DNA from: Arthrospira sp. PCC 9108
GTDB taxonomy: Bacteria; Cyanobacteriota; Cyanobacteriia; Cyanobacteriales; Microcoleaceae
Reading direction: 5' to 3'
DNA: 64,000 bases
Assembly (NCBI GenBank): GCA_016745315.1
Contig: CP066886.1
Coordinates: forward strand, 5,394,501-5,458,500
The first letter of the stretch is position 1, and every line of letters starts with the position of its first letter. The translations under genes were made by a program, and so were the position numbers. This document shows positions 56,772 through 64,000 of this stretch, in pieces. A model generated the notes under the pieces. It made no database searches and had not been told where the DNA came from. It saw only the letters and a program-made list of their open reading frames with translations.

Positions 56772-57743
56772 TTAGTATATTCTACTCACCACATAGTCCC
56801 CTAATTCCACCAGAGCTTGACGAGACTCCGAAGGGGGTAACTGGTTGATATGTTCTACGGCGACCTGGGCGTGGTGGATGGCGAGTTCTCGGGATTTATC
56901 AATCCCAGAACTTTCTTGAATTAAGGCGATCGCCTGTTCCAAGTCCCCATCTTGAGCAAATTCGCGATCGATCAGAGTTTCCAGAAAAGGCTTTTCTGCT
57001 AAAGCAAACAGGGTCGGGGCTGTCAGGTTTCCGCTTTTGAGATCCGAAGCAGCCGGTTTACCTAGAGATTCCGTCGAACCTGTAAAGTCTAAAATATCAT
57101 CGACAATTTGAAACGCCAAGCCAATATTACGACCATATTTATACAAATCTTCTGCTAGTTCTGCTGAAACTCCACTTAACAGACCAGCCGCCTTAGAGCT
57201 ATTAGCGATTAAAGAAGCTGTCTTGTAGTAACTCTTTTCGAGATACGCTTCAATGGACAAGCTAGTATCAAATCGATTCAGTCCCTGTTGAATTTCTCCC
57301 TCCGCCAGATCCATGATCACTTGTGACAGAAGTTTAACTACCTCTAAGTTGTCCAGGTTGGCTAAATACCAGGAGGACTGGGCAAATAGAAAGTCTCCGG
57401 CTAAAACCGCCACCCGGTTATTAAACAAACTGTGAACTGTCGGGACACCCCGCCGCAGTTCTGATTCATCCACCACATCATCATGAACCAAACTAGCAGT
57501 ATGGATCATTTCTGTGATTTCAGCTAGACGGCGGTGCTTAGGTATGATTTCATGATCGGGCATGGTTGCCCTAGATATTAGCAGCACGATCGCCGGACGC
57601 ACCCGTTTTCCCTGTACGCTAAATAAATGCTCTGCTGCTGCATACAGGATCGGGTGACGAGCGCCCACCAATTGTTTCAGGTTATCGGTTAGCAGTTTTA
57701 GGTCTGCTTCAACGGTCGAAAATAGAAGAGTGCGAGAGGTCAT
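56772..57743 (-). CDS. sds: Solanesyl (all-trans-polyprenyl) diphosphate synthase
   Basis: The 323-aa protein is a polyprenyl diphosphate synthase with first Asp-rich motif HDDVVDES (D88, D89, D92) and second motif QIVDDILDF (D215, D216, D219). GKRVRPAIVLL (45-55) binds the diphosphate of IPP. Chain length is probably C45-C50, for plastoquinone side chains; the small residues five before the first motif do not block elongation. It is cytoplasmic. The neighbour upstream on this strand is far away, so it is probably expressed alone. Confidence 0.92.
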   Translation of the reverse strand: MTSRTLLFSTVEADLKLLTDNLKQLVGARHPILYAAAEHLFSVQGKRVRPAIVLLISRATMPDHEIIPKHRRLAEITEMIHTASLVHDDVVDESELRRGVPTVHSLFNNRVAVLAGDFLFAQSSWYLANLDNLEVVKLLSQVIMDLAEGEIQQGLNRFDTSLSIEAYLEKSYYKTASLIANSSKAAGLLSGVSAELAEDLYKYGRNIGLAFQIVDDILDFTGSTESLGKPAASDLKSGNLTAPTLFALAEKPFLETLIDREFAQDGDLEQAIALIQESSGIDKSRELAIHHAQVAVEHINQLPPSESRQALVELGDYVVSRIY

Positions 57744-58545
57744 GGGTTTGCCAACTCAGGCTGGATGATTAACAAAATTTTACATATTATAGTTTGATTT
57801 TAAGCTAAGGCTCTCATCTCGCCAAACTCTCAACTAGGATTATAGCCCACCTGAGCATCAACTTTGATATTCACCACACCTCCATCACGTCTAATTAATT
57901 GTGAAACCCCCACAGGGCGGGTTTCTTCATCTTAGGGCGTACCAGATGTAATTCACAGATGGGGCCCACATCTACATGATCTCTGCCCTCTGCCCTCTGT
58001 CCTGTCCCTTCTCCTCTCTCGCCGATTACCTATTGTCCATGATCCGTTGTCCATTGTCCCCCAAAAAAATTTTTCTCATAATTGGTACAATTCGTTAATT
58101 TTGTGTTAGCTTAATTATTAAGAGTTTAAAAAAATTCTACACATTAAGGGCAACAGGTGTGGCAGCCAAATATTAACTGGCTGTTGTTGCACAGGTTATC
58201 CACGGAAAAGGGGATAGCCAGGGGCGATTTTAGAAGTTCCTGAGCTGGCATCAGATTATGGTGTGGCAGCTTGGTGGGTTCAAGACCAATCAGCACAGTC
58301 TAGGCTTATATTTAGGCGGCGGACTAGCTGTAGAGGTCTGGTAACTTGGCATAGGTATTAGGGAAACTTTCTGGAGTTGCAAATCTCTGGTTAGTTGATG
58401 TTGGTGTGCCTGGTGATATCCCCTATTAGATAGCGATCGAAACCCAGCTATAACCTGCCGTTGGAAACCTGCCCCTATGTATATGTAGCGACTGTTAAAC
58501 TCCCATATATGCTCCTCTCTCACACACAGACTAGCCGCACCACCT
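57744..58545. other. Long intergenic region with low-complexity and hairpin elements
   Basis: About 800 bases without a recognisable gene. It contains a hairpin GAAACCC/GGGTTTC (57903-57925), a C/T-rich stretch of CTGCC and ATTGTCC units (about 57975-58065), a run of A then T (58063-58076), and an imperfect inverted repeat around 58149-58192 (GGCAGCC with TGGCTGTTGTTGC). One DnaA-box-like TTATCCACG lies near 58196, but a single copy does not suggest an origin. A small RNA is possible in 58150-58330. Confidence 0.4.
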
Positions 58546-58668
58546 ATGAACTACCACGAATTACCGTTAATGATTCCCTTACTCGCCACCGGTTATGTGT
58601 TGACCATTTATTTGCTGTTGATGGTGGCTAAACATACAGCAGCCCGATTTTCTCGCTTTCGCTCTTAG
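58546..58668 (+). CDS. 40-residue single-helix membrane protein
   Basis: The ORF from ATG 58546 ends at TAG 58668. It has a polar start MNYHELP, one long helix (LMIPLLATGYVLTIYLLLMV) and a basic C-terminal tail (KHTAARFSRFRS). A strong terminator follows at 58704, as expected for a single short transcript. The size and shape match small subunits of cyanobacterial photosynthetic or NDH-1 complexes such as NdhP, but no family signature was recognised, and this is a guess. The basic tail suggests the C-terminus stays on the cytoplasmic (stromal) side. Confidence 0.65.
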   Translation: MNYHELPLMIPLLATGYVLTIYLLLMVAKHTAARFSRFRS

Positions 58669-58703
58669 TTATTTTGTAACCGATTATTAATTGACTGAAA
58701 ACA

Positions 58704-58733
58704 ACCACTCCCATTTTGCGGAGTGGTCTTTTC
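58704..58733 (+). terminator. Rho-independent terminator
   Basis: ACCACTCC (58704-58711) pairs with GGAGTGGT (58720-58727), loop of eight bases, followed by CTTTTCT. It ends the transcript of the 40-residue membrane protein. Confidence 0.85.
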
Positions 58734-58808
58734 TGTGATGAAATATTATTCACGCAAACAGACTCGGTAAAATTACTTAGTTATATAGACAGTAGGCGAT
58801 CGCGATCG

Positions 58809-59033
58809 CTATGCAGAGCGACTGACAGTTACCCGCCGGTCTGAAATAGCCGTGTCTAATTTTTCCCAAGAGTAAATAAAAGGGAAACTTGCCAGAGAGC
58901 AAGATTCCCAATTACTTTGCACTGAACCATGGAATAACTGGCAAACACCACCTCGTCGCCCCTCCGATTTATAGTGGAGGCAATTGCGACAAGTGGATGG
59001 AGTAGTCGGTGGAGTAGAATTTTTGATCGGCAT
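58809..59033 (-). CDS. Small four-cysteine protein
   Basis: ATG 59033 is chosen because GGGAGGTTTGTC precedes it directly. The 74-aa protein has CRNCLHY, then GVCQLFHG and ESCSLASFPF, giving a Cys pattern CxxC-x11-C-x13-C (or close) that could bind Zn or an Fe-S cluster. The N-terminus MPIKNSTPPTTPST is disordered. The overall form is seen in small cyanobacterial proteins of unknown function. It ends in a basic tail DRRVTVSRSA. Confidence 0.65.
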   Translation of the reverse strand: MPIKNSTPPTTPSTCRNCLHYKSEGRRGGVCQLFHGSVQSNWESCSLASFPFIYSWEKLDTAISDRRVTVSRSA

Positions 59034-59128
59034 GACAAACCTCCCGAGAGCCCTTAATTTATTGTTGATCAAAATCAATCAAGAACCTGTTATCTAAACT
59101 ACAGTTTGCCAAGAAATATCAATCAATC

Positions 59129-59743
59129 TTATTGCACACCAATATACTTATGAAGCTGAACGGAAAGCCGATAACCTGGAAACTGTTTTAATTTTTCCAA
59201 TACCAAAGGCAAAGTGCGCTCTATATCAGTCCACTGCGGTTGTAAAAACACCGGAATCGTAGAATTTTCCGCCAAACGGCATCCATAAAACTCCAACTCA
59301 TCCCCCACATCAATCACCAACTTAATTTCCGAAGCCCGTCGCCACATTGGTGACACCACCGGATAACCGGGGCTGATATGTTCCTTGGGACTCAGAGTTA
59401 TCCAGCACAGATCAGAAACATCTTGCCAAAATGCGCCCGATGTCTCAATAGAAACCTGCCTCCCACTGTCTTCTAATACCCTCACCAAATCAGGTAACTG
59501 AGGATATATAAACGGTTCACCCCCAGAAATTACCACCCTTGGCGACACCAACTCCGCCAAAAGTTGATCAAAACTACGCACATTCCGGGGTAAACCCTTC
59601 CCCCCGTCAGCATATCCGGTATCACACCAAGGACAGCCCACCGGACACCCTGCCAACCGAATAAAATCTACAGGAGTTCCCGCCCAATAACCCTCTCCTT
59701 GGATAGTTTGCTGAAAAGTCTCATGTACTGGAATTGTAATCAT
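59129..59743 (-). CDS. queE: 7-carboxy-7-deazaguanine synthase (QueE)
   Basis: The 204-aa radical-SAM protein has the family-specific cluster motif CxxxCxxC (C33, C37, C40) in LAGCPVGCPWCDTG and RVVISGGEPFIYPQLPDL for SAM binding. It rearranges 6-carboxy-tetrahydropterin to carboxy-deazaguanine in the queuosine pathway. The ATG overlaps the stop of the SUI1-like gene by the ATGA motif, so the pair is cotranslated. The N-terminus IPVHETFQQTIQGEGYWAGTP is standard. Length fits the short QueE type. Confidence 0.94.
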   Translation of the reverse strand: MITIPVHETFQQTIQGEGYWAGTPVDFIRLAGCPVGCPWCDTGYADGGKGLPRNVRSFDQLLAELVSPRVVISGGEPFIYPQLPDLVRVLEDSGRQVSIETSGAFWQDVSDLCWITLSPKEHISPGYPVVSPMWRRASEIKLVIDVGDELEFYGCRLAENSTIPVFLQPQWTDIERTLPLVLEKLKQFPGYRLSVQLHKYIGVQ

Positions 59744-60105
59744 CCGCCGCTTTTTTTAGCTTTATATCCCAATTGAGTCAGTATTTGCAGCAATTTATCA
59801 GTATGATCACCCTGAATTTCCAGAGTTTGGTCTTTCATGGTTCCCCCGGTGCCACACTGATTTTTCAATTGTTTTAATAACTTACTCAGGGTCTGGTCAT
59901 TGCTTTGAAAGCCAGAGATAACTGTGACTGTTTTACCACCGCGTCCCTTACGAGTTGCCTGCACTTTTAAGTTTTGCTGCTGGGGGGGTAAGTCCGGCAC
60001 TCCTGGTTCCATGGCTTCGGAATTAGAAGAATTGCCAAACTCTGAGTAAGCAATCCGATTTTTCTGAGAGGATTTACTATCAAAATTTCCCTTAGATGGG
60101 GCCAT
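59740..60105 (-). CDS. SUI1/YciH-family translation factor
   Basis: The 121-aa protein has a disordered N-terminus of about 45 residues, then the SUI1 (eIF1-like) fold: KGRGGKTVTVISGFQSNDQT, LLKQLKNQCGTGGTMKDQTL, EIQGDHTDKLLQILTQLGYK. The family relates to eIF1 and bacterial YciH, which inspects the start codon or acts under stress. Four bases overlap queE, so the two are coexpressed. A functional link between the two proteins is not known. Confidence 0.9.
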   Translation of the reverse strand: MAPSKGNFDSKSSQKNRIAYSEFGNSSNSEAMEPGVPDLPPQQQNLKVQATRKGRGGKTVTVISGFQSNDQTLSKLLKQLKNQCGTGGTMKDQTLEIQGDHTDKLLQILTQLGYKAKKSGG

Positions 60106-60254
60106 AACTCATTACCCAATAACATACTAAACTGGGAAGTCACCCCTACTTGCATCTTCCGACTCAGCAGGGGGAACTATTTAACCTATAGCGGAAAACC
60201 GCCAAGAGTGGCAAGTTGATAATTGTTAATTGGGTGCTTTGACTACTCCCCGCG

Positions 60255-61570
60255 CTAAAGCGACGGGGATTCCCCGGAGGGATTACAGCACTTCTGAGCT
60301 AGGATTGACCCACCCGGTAGATCCCAAATTCTCAGACGCTTAGGCGAAGTCAAAACGCCTCTTGCGGGGGTGCATTGCATCCCCGTTACTTTTGCCTTGC
60401 GGCCAATGTTCCACGCCCCGTTAGCGTCAGCGTTGACTTCAACGCCAGCACCACAGCGATAAGTTCCGCGCCGAATGCGTTGTCCTGAAGCCTTCCAACC
60501 CTCGGGTTTTTCACCGTAGACGGGGATGGCATCAAGGTCTAGCGCTGACGCTAACGGGGCGTATAACTTTCCTCCTGCTCAATGAACAAAATACCGTGAG
60601 CCTCACAAAGCCGAGCCATTCTGCTCTTCAGCTTAGCTGTCGGGATCTGCACGAACTTTTGGTTGGCCTTGTGACCCATATTGGCCCCACTTTTCTGCCC
60701 CTGATTCCAGCCGAAGACAATGGTAGCAATGCCATGCTTCAGGCAATGATTGATGACTAACCTAGCGGCTTTGTTGACGGCATCGCGCATCTGGCGATTA
60801 CGCTTGCCAGTGAGTTTGTCTAGTAGCCTGCACCAGAAGGCTTGTGCTTTCCCCTCCTTAATCGTGGCAACCCGCTTGTTGTAGCCCTGGTTGAGCGCCT
60901 TCAGGTGCTTACCATCGACGATAAAGCTATGACCCTCGCTATCAACGCAGGTCAGCCAGTTGTTGATGCCATGGTCAATGGCCAGCGATTTTTCAGTGTC
61001 TAAGGCGACTGGCTCAACGGGCTTACCAGTACAAATCCAAACCGCATCAAAATAGCCAGCCCTTGGCACAATCTGAAGCTCTCTAACCTTAGTCCAGTCT
61101 AGGTTACTCGGGAAGGGCAGAAAAATCTCAGGCAGGTCAAACCAAACTTTACAAGACCTGCCCATCGGCACCCTGACTTGACCATTGACTAGCTTGAGCC
61201 ACCGCTGAGGGTAGCTGAGCTCGAACAAGCCGCCAGAGCGGCGATAGTTGGGTGGCTTGGGTTTCTCAGCCAATCCGCCGCTACGCCACAGCTTGAGCAG
61301 TTCTCGGTAGCCATTAAAGGCTTCACCCACACTGATGCAGGTCTGCTGAGCAGCACTGGTATAGAGTGCCTTCATGTGAGCGTTGTGCTTCATCTGACTG
61401 GAGAGCCATTGTCCATTGGAGAACTTTCCCGCTTTGAAATACAACTGTCTAGCCAGATAGACTGTGCAGTTGTAGAGGTTATTGGAAGCGGTGCAAAGAA
61501 ACTCCAACGCCGCCCTTAAGGGAGGGTCGTTGGGAAGTTGGTTTACTTGTGCTACAAAGGTTTTAGCCAT
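60255..61570 (-). pseudogene. tnpB: TnpB (IS605 OrfB), broken near the 3' end
   Basis: From ATG 61570 the frame encodes a TnpB protein up to EEQEESYTPR at 60551: OrfB N-terminal, then a RuvC-like core with LAIDHGINNWLTC, LVINHCLKHGIATIVFGWN and the conserved EESYT. It stops early at 339 aa. In another frame the expected end continues: ALDLDAIPVYGEKPEGWKAS, YRCGAGVEVNADANGAWNIG (the RuvC-III Asp), down to a stop at 60255. Between them lie about 19 bases, CGCCCCGTTAGCGTCAGCG on the coding strand, which reverse-complement a stretch of the gene's own 3' part (see the inverted repeat feature). The RuvC-III active-site residue is thus lost from the ORF. It is a recognisable but damaged RNA-guided nuclease gene. 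Confidence 0.88.
60415..60561. repeat. Inverted repeat inside tnpB (CGCCCCGTTAGCGTCAGCG)
   Basis: The 19-mer at about 60415-60433 reappears as its reverse complement at about 60543-60561. The first copy is normal tnpB coding sequence (NADANGAW region). The second is at the break point, replacing the expected SKAS-type codons after SYT. It looks like a copied-back insertion. Confidence 0.8.
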
Positions 61571-61621
61571 AAAATCATCATACTATATTTGATTTTGTAG
61601 ACACATAGGCAGTCTTCGACA

Positions 61622-62026
61622 ATGAGGAATAAGTCTATCAACTATCGCCACGGCAACCACTCGGTAGGGCTTGCCCATGTTCACTTGGTCTGGATTCCAA
61701 AGCGGCGGAAGAAGGTTTTGGTTAGCAACGTTAAGCTTAGACTTGCCGCAATACTCAACGAGGTAGCCCGGGAAAATGAGTGGCGGCTCAAAGCATTGGA
61801 GATAGCCCCTGACCACGTTCACGTCTTGGTAGAGCATGGGTCGCAGGTCGCCATTCATCAGATAGTCAAGGCCATGAAGGGGCGTTCTTCCAGGCTGCTC
61901 AGGCAGGAGTTCCCCCACCTGTGCAAGCTGCCCTCTCTGTGGACTAGAGCGTATTTCTATGATACGACAGGAAAAGTGAGTACAGCTAGAATCATGGCCT
62001 ACATCAACGACCCTCACCATATCTGA
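61622..62026 (+). CDS. tnpA: IS200/IS605 Y1 transposase TnpA
   Basis: The 134-aa protein has the HUH metal site in PDHVHVLVEHGS, the strand AHVHLVWIPKRRKKV at the start, and the catalytic-Tyr helix near the end (ARIMAYIND). It nicks and joins single-stranded DNA at the element's hairpins. Length is close to the family norm of 130-155. It is intact and lies divergent to the broken tnpB, with about 50 bases between. It could mobilise this and similar elements in the genome. TGA at 62024-62026 runs directly into the right-end hairpin. Confidence 0.9.
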   Translation: MRNKSINYRHGNHSVGLAHVHLVWIPKRRKKVLVSNVKLRLAAILNEVARENEWRLKALEIAPDHVHVLVEHGSQVAIHQIVKAMKGRSSRLLRQEFPHLCKLPSLWTRAYFYDTTGKVSTARIMAYINDPHHI

Positions 62027-62105
62027 CGGCGGCTAAAGCCGCCGAGTCGCTTTTCCGCCCCGCTCTCAAGAGACGGGGCTACCAAGCTTCCGAGTTTTTA
62101 TCGTG

Positions 62106-62684
62106 TCAGCTCGTAACTTTGGAGTTGAGGGTCAGACTAGGAACTTCCTCAAAAATGGCTCCCTGTTCTTTTAACTCCTGGATACGAGCCGCATTTAACC
62201 CGATAACCTGTTTAAATTTGACGTTTTGTAACAATGCCCCAGTTAGGTTAGCTTCCTTGAGGTTTGCACCCTGAAATTTAGCGTGACTCAGTGCTGTATC
62301 TACGAGTTCAGCTCGCATGAGGTTGGCTCGACTCAAATCGGCATAACTAAGGTTAGCATGGGTGAGAATTGCTCCGCTCAAGTCCGCCCCACTGAGATCG
62401 GCCCCACTGAGATCTGCACCTGTCAGATCTGCCCGGGTCAGGTTGGCTCCGCTGAGGTCGGCTCCGCTGAGGTTAGCACAATACAGGTTTGCTCCTATTA
62501 AGTTAGCATTAAATAGACTAACACCAAGCAAATTGGCTCGAAATAGGTTCGCCCGAAATAGGTTCGCCCGAAATAGGTTCGCGCCACTGAGGTTAGCGTT
62601 ACTCAGCTCCGCCCGGAATAAGTCTGTATCTCTGAAATTGCGATCGCCTGCGGCATACAAGTCGAGCAGTTCTTGTGAATTCAT
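62106..62684 (-). CDS. Pentapeptide-repeat protein
   Basis: The 192-aa protein is made of A(D/N)LXX five-residue units through residues 25-165, for example FRANL, SGADL, SGANL and TRADL. These form a right-handed quadrilateral beta-helix. The N-terminal 20 residues and the final 25 are non-repetitive. Three units are encoded by 15-base tandem copies of AAATAGGTTCGCCCG (62541-62585), the last slightly changed. No signal peptide, so it is cytoplasmic. Function unknown; some relatives mimic DNA and bind gyrase, most do not. Confidence 0.93.
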   Translation of the reverse strand: MNSQELLDLYAAGDRNFRDTDLFRAELSNANLSGANLFRANLFRANLFRANLLGVSLFNANLIGANLYCANLSGADLSGANLTRADLTGADLSGADLSGADLSGAILTHANLSYADLSRANLMRAELVDTALSHAKFQGANLKEANLTGALLQNVKFKQVIGLNAARIQELKEQGAIFEEVPSLTLNSKVTS

Positions 62685-62995
62685 GATAATTTCCTAATCT
62701 CCAATATGATTAACTGCAATTGTGCCGAAGTTGTTGCTCAATCGGGCAAAACTTTATTTTAATTTAAAAAGCCACGGGTATCAGTAAGCCCCACATCCTG
62801 CACATCCCCTCAAATCCAAGTGGGCGACTGCACAATAGGGATTATGTAATTTAGGAATTATTGACATTAATTTGGGGTTTTGATATGATTGGTGTTATCT
62901 CACCCCCTCGGCTGATTCGGTAAGTGCGATCGCTAAATTTCTAAGTAATTCAACAGACTTGCTCTAGTTTCTTGTCATTCCGAAAATACAATCTT
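62685..62995. other. Intergenic region, no gene seen
   Basis: Divergent spacer of 311 bases between the pentapeptide gene and the last ORF. It is AT-rich on the left and right with a C-rich centre. No RNA gene or hairpin with a T tract was found. It must carry promoters for both flanking genes. Confidence 0.45.
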
Positions 62996-64000
62996 ATGAG
63001 CAACACTTATAATTCCGGTGCTGACCTGCTAGACTCCTCTGGCAATCTGGATTCTGATCAAGATGGTAGAGAATTACCAGATATCATCTTTGATTTTTTG
63101 ATTAAGATTGTTAAAGACTATGACTCAGAGACAGTATTAGAAGAATTTATCGGATTATTTTGGCATCTCAACTGTAGCGATGAACAGGCTAATCATGCTT
63201 TGAGAAATCAACTGCAGCAGCTACCATCAACAGCTACCATTAATCCCCTATTAAAAAGAAGTTGTTATATCTTAGCCAACAACTGGTATATTAGTCGCAA
63301 TTATCAAGCAGTTCAATTGCTACTGGAAAAGCTAGAAAATACCGAGAGCGATGAATATGACATTCTCGATCCTGAATTAGGAAAACTCAGAAATCAGGTT
63401 AAATATTTTCTGCAAAGTTCTGATATTCAAGAGATTCGTAATTGTGTATTACAGCATTCTCAGGGCTGGAGTAGTCGCTATAAGAGTTATTTATTAGTTA
63501 ACCAATATATTGACCCCAATAACTCTCAGGAACAGCAGGAGGTAGCCCGCAATATATCCAAAAAACTGCGAGAACAGTATAAATTTGAGTTGGCGATGTA
63601 TCTGGCTCGCTCATCACCAAAAACTCAACTCCGAAATGAAACCCAAATCAAAAATCCTACTCAGTTAGGAGAGCAAGTTTTAGATATACTTAAAAAAACT
63701 ATTTCCACCCAGCGAGTTTCCAGCTATACCCATCAAGCTGAATTGTTTTTGAAACAAACTCATAAGGTTACTTATAGGGATTTTAAAAGCGCCTTACCTG
63801 AATACTTAATGCTTCAGAGTGGGGAAAAATCTACTACCCGGATTTTGCGGGACAAAATTTCCGCCCAACTCAAAGATTTGTATAATTTCCATGATTATAG
63901 AATTATCAATGACGATTTAAAAATTCGGACCTGTAATAGCCTCATCGACTTTTTGACGATAGAGGATGGAGAGAACCCCTCTTTTATTTTTACATTTATG
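62996..64000 (+). CDS. Partial gene of unknown function, runs off the window
   Basis: The frame opens at ATG 62996 and stays open to the last base, giving at least 335 residues. The protein is helical and charged: LPDIIFDFLIKIVKDYDSET, NNWYISRNYQAVQLLLEKLE, YKSYLLVNQYIDPNNSQEQQ and LAMYLARSSPKTQLRN. Its composition and the Y/Q-rich helices suggest helical repeats of an alpha-solenoid. No catalytic motif, signal peptide or membrane helix is visible in this part. The family was not recognised. The 3' end would be needed for any further call. Confidence 0.75.
   Translation, partial: MSNTYNSGADLLDSSGNLDSDQDGRELPDIIFDFLIKIVKDYDSETVLEEFIGLFWHLNCSDEQANHALRNQLQQLPSTATINPLLKRSCYILANNWYISRNYQAVQLLLEKLENTESDEYDILDPELGKLRNQVKYFLQSSDIQEIRNCVLQHSQGWSSRYKSYLLVNQYIDPNNSQEQQEVARNISKKLREQYKFELAMYLARSSPKTQLRNETQIKNPTQLGEQVLDILKKTISTQRVSSYTHQAELFLKQTHKVTYRDFKSALPEYLMLQSGEKSTTRILRDKISAQLKDLYNFHDYRIINDDLKIRTCNSLIDFLTIEDGENPSFIFTFM

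Larger units (their letters stand above)
60245..62085. mobile_element. IS200/IS605-type insertion sequence with divergent tnpB and tnpA
   Basis: The element has tnpB leftward (60255-61570) and tnpA rightward (61622-62026). Subterminal hairpins bound it: CCCCG/CGGGG (60248-60268) and CGGCGGC/GCCGCCG (62027-62044) with a second G/C-rich hairpin to about 62080. Elements of this family move as single strands through the Y1 transposase and lack inverted repeats at their tips. The left tip probably follows TTTGAC near 60244, a typical target type; the exact ends are not certain. The tnpB is broken, so RNA-guided nuclease activity of this copy is likely lost. Confidence 0.85.

Noticed and set aside
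57903..57925. GAAACCC/GGGTTTC hairpin as terminator
   Set aside because: No T tract follows on either strand and no gene ends there in a suitable orientation; listed only within the intergenic entry.
58194..58204. DnaA-box-like TTATCCACG
   Set aside because: Only one copy with a mismatch and no dnaA or dnaN nearby; not enough for a replication origin.
61583..62020. Minus-strand ORF of 145 aa opposite tnpA
   Set aside because: Shadow of the Y1 transposase gene.
62362..62697. Plus-strand ORF opposite the pentapeptide gene
   Set aside because: Reverse-frame echo of the repeat; its regular Ala/Pro/Ser pattern arises from the repeat units.
1..64000. CRISPR arrays, tRNA and rRNA genes, prophage
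   Set aside because: Scanned by eye for regular direct repeats, T-loop and anticodon patterns, and phage structural genes; none found. The lysozyme-like gene stands alone with a membrane anchor.

Overview
The window is chromosomal DNA of a cyanobacterium. The evidence is psbI at the left edge, dense HIP1 palindromes (GCGATCGC), and many families typical of cyanobacteria: DUF4079, DUF1997, solanesyl diphosphate synthase, a solo groEL with CIRCE, a hetZ/patU pair, and TPR, WD40 and pentapeptide proteins. The mix of group II introns, IS200/IS605 and a large polysaccharide region looks most like a filamentous, non-heterocystous Oscillatoriales of the Arthrospira/Limnospira kind. That placement is inference; no rRNA is present.

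Layout. 0-5.2 kb: psbI, a broken TetR regulator beside an alpha/beta hydrolase, a zinc-ribbon/kinase/WD40 membrane protein and a frameshifted MsrP-type molybdoenzyme. 5.6-6.5 kb: an 864-nt ORF-less group II intron on the minus strand. 6.5-11.1 kb: ankyrin protein, DUF4079, DUF1997, an NAD(P)-binding SDR and a lysozyme-like protein. 11.6-28.8 kb: a surface-polysaccharide region with two sulfotransferases, two pyruvyl-transferase-type genes, three tandem Npun_R2821-like genes, an acyltransferase, a GT10, three GT4, an ABC exporter and a GT2-GtrA gene; three of these are interrupted. 28.9-32 kb: thioredoxin, fabG and CIRCE-controlled groEL. 32-37.6 kb: three histidine kinases. 38-42 kb: a small secreted protein, a frameshifted TPR-GT61 gene and an RNase III fused to a HEPN domain. 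42.4-49.7 kb: a vWA/PP2C pair, a full group II intron whose reverse transcriptase is frameshifted, and a CHASE-PAS-GAF-GGDEF protein. 49.7-57.7 kb: a transglutaminase-like membrane protein lacking the usual Cys, patU and hetZ, a conserved unknown, a chemoreceptor and solanesyl diphosphate synthase. 58.5-64 kb: two small proteins, queE with a SUI1-like gene, an IS200/IS605 element with broken tnpB, a pentapeptide protein and an unfinished ORF.

How genes work together. The polysaccharide region has what is needed to build, decorate with sulfate, pyruvate and acyl groups, and export a surface glycan, and is a candidate locus for a sulfated exopolysaccharide. Signalling genes are abundant.

The most unusual items are the HEPN-RNase III fusion, the mini intron related to the full intron 38 kb away, the ABC exporter with a histidine-kinase-like tail lacking the phospho-accepting His, and a tnpB apparently broken by an inverted copy of its own 3' sequence. 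Eight coding genes are interrupted, several at homopolymers, so sequencing error must be excluded before reading these as decay.
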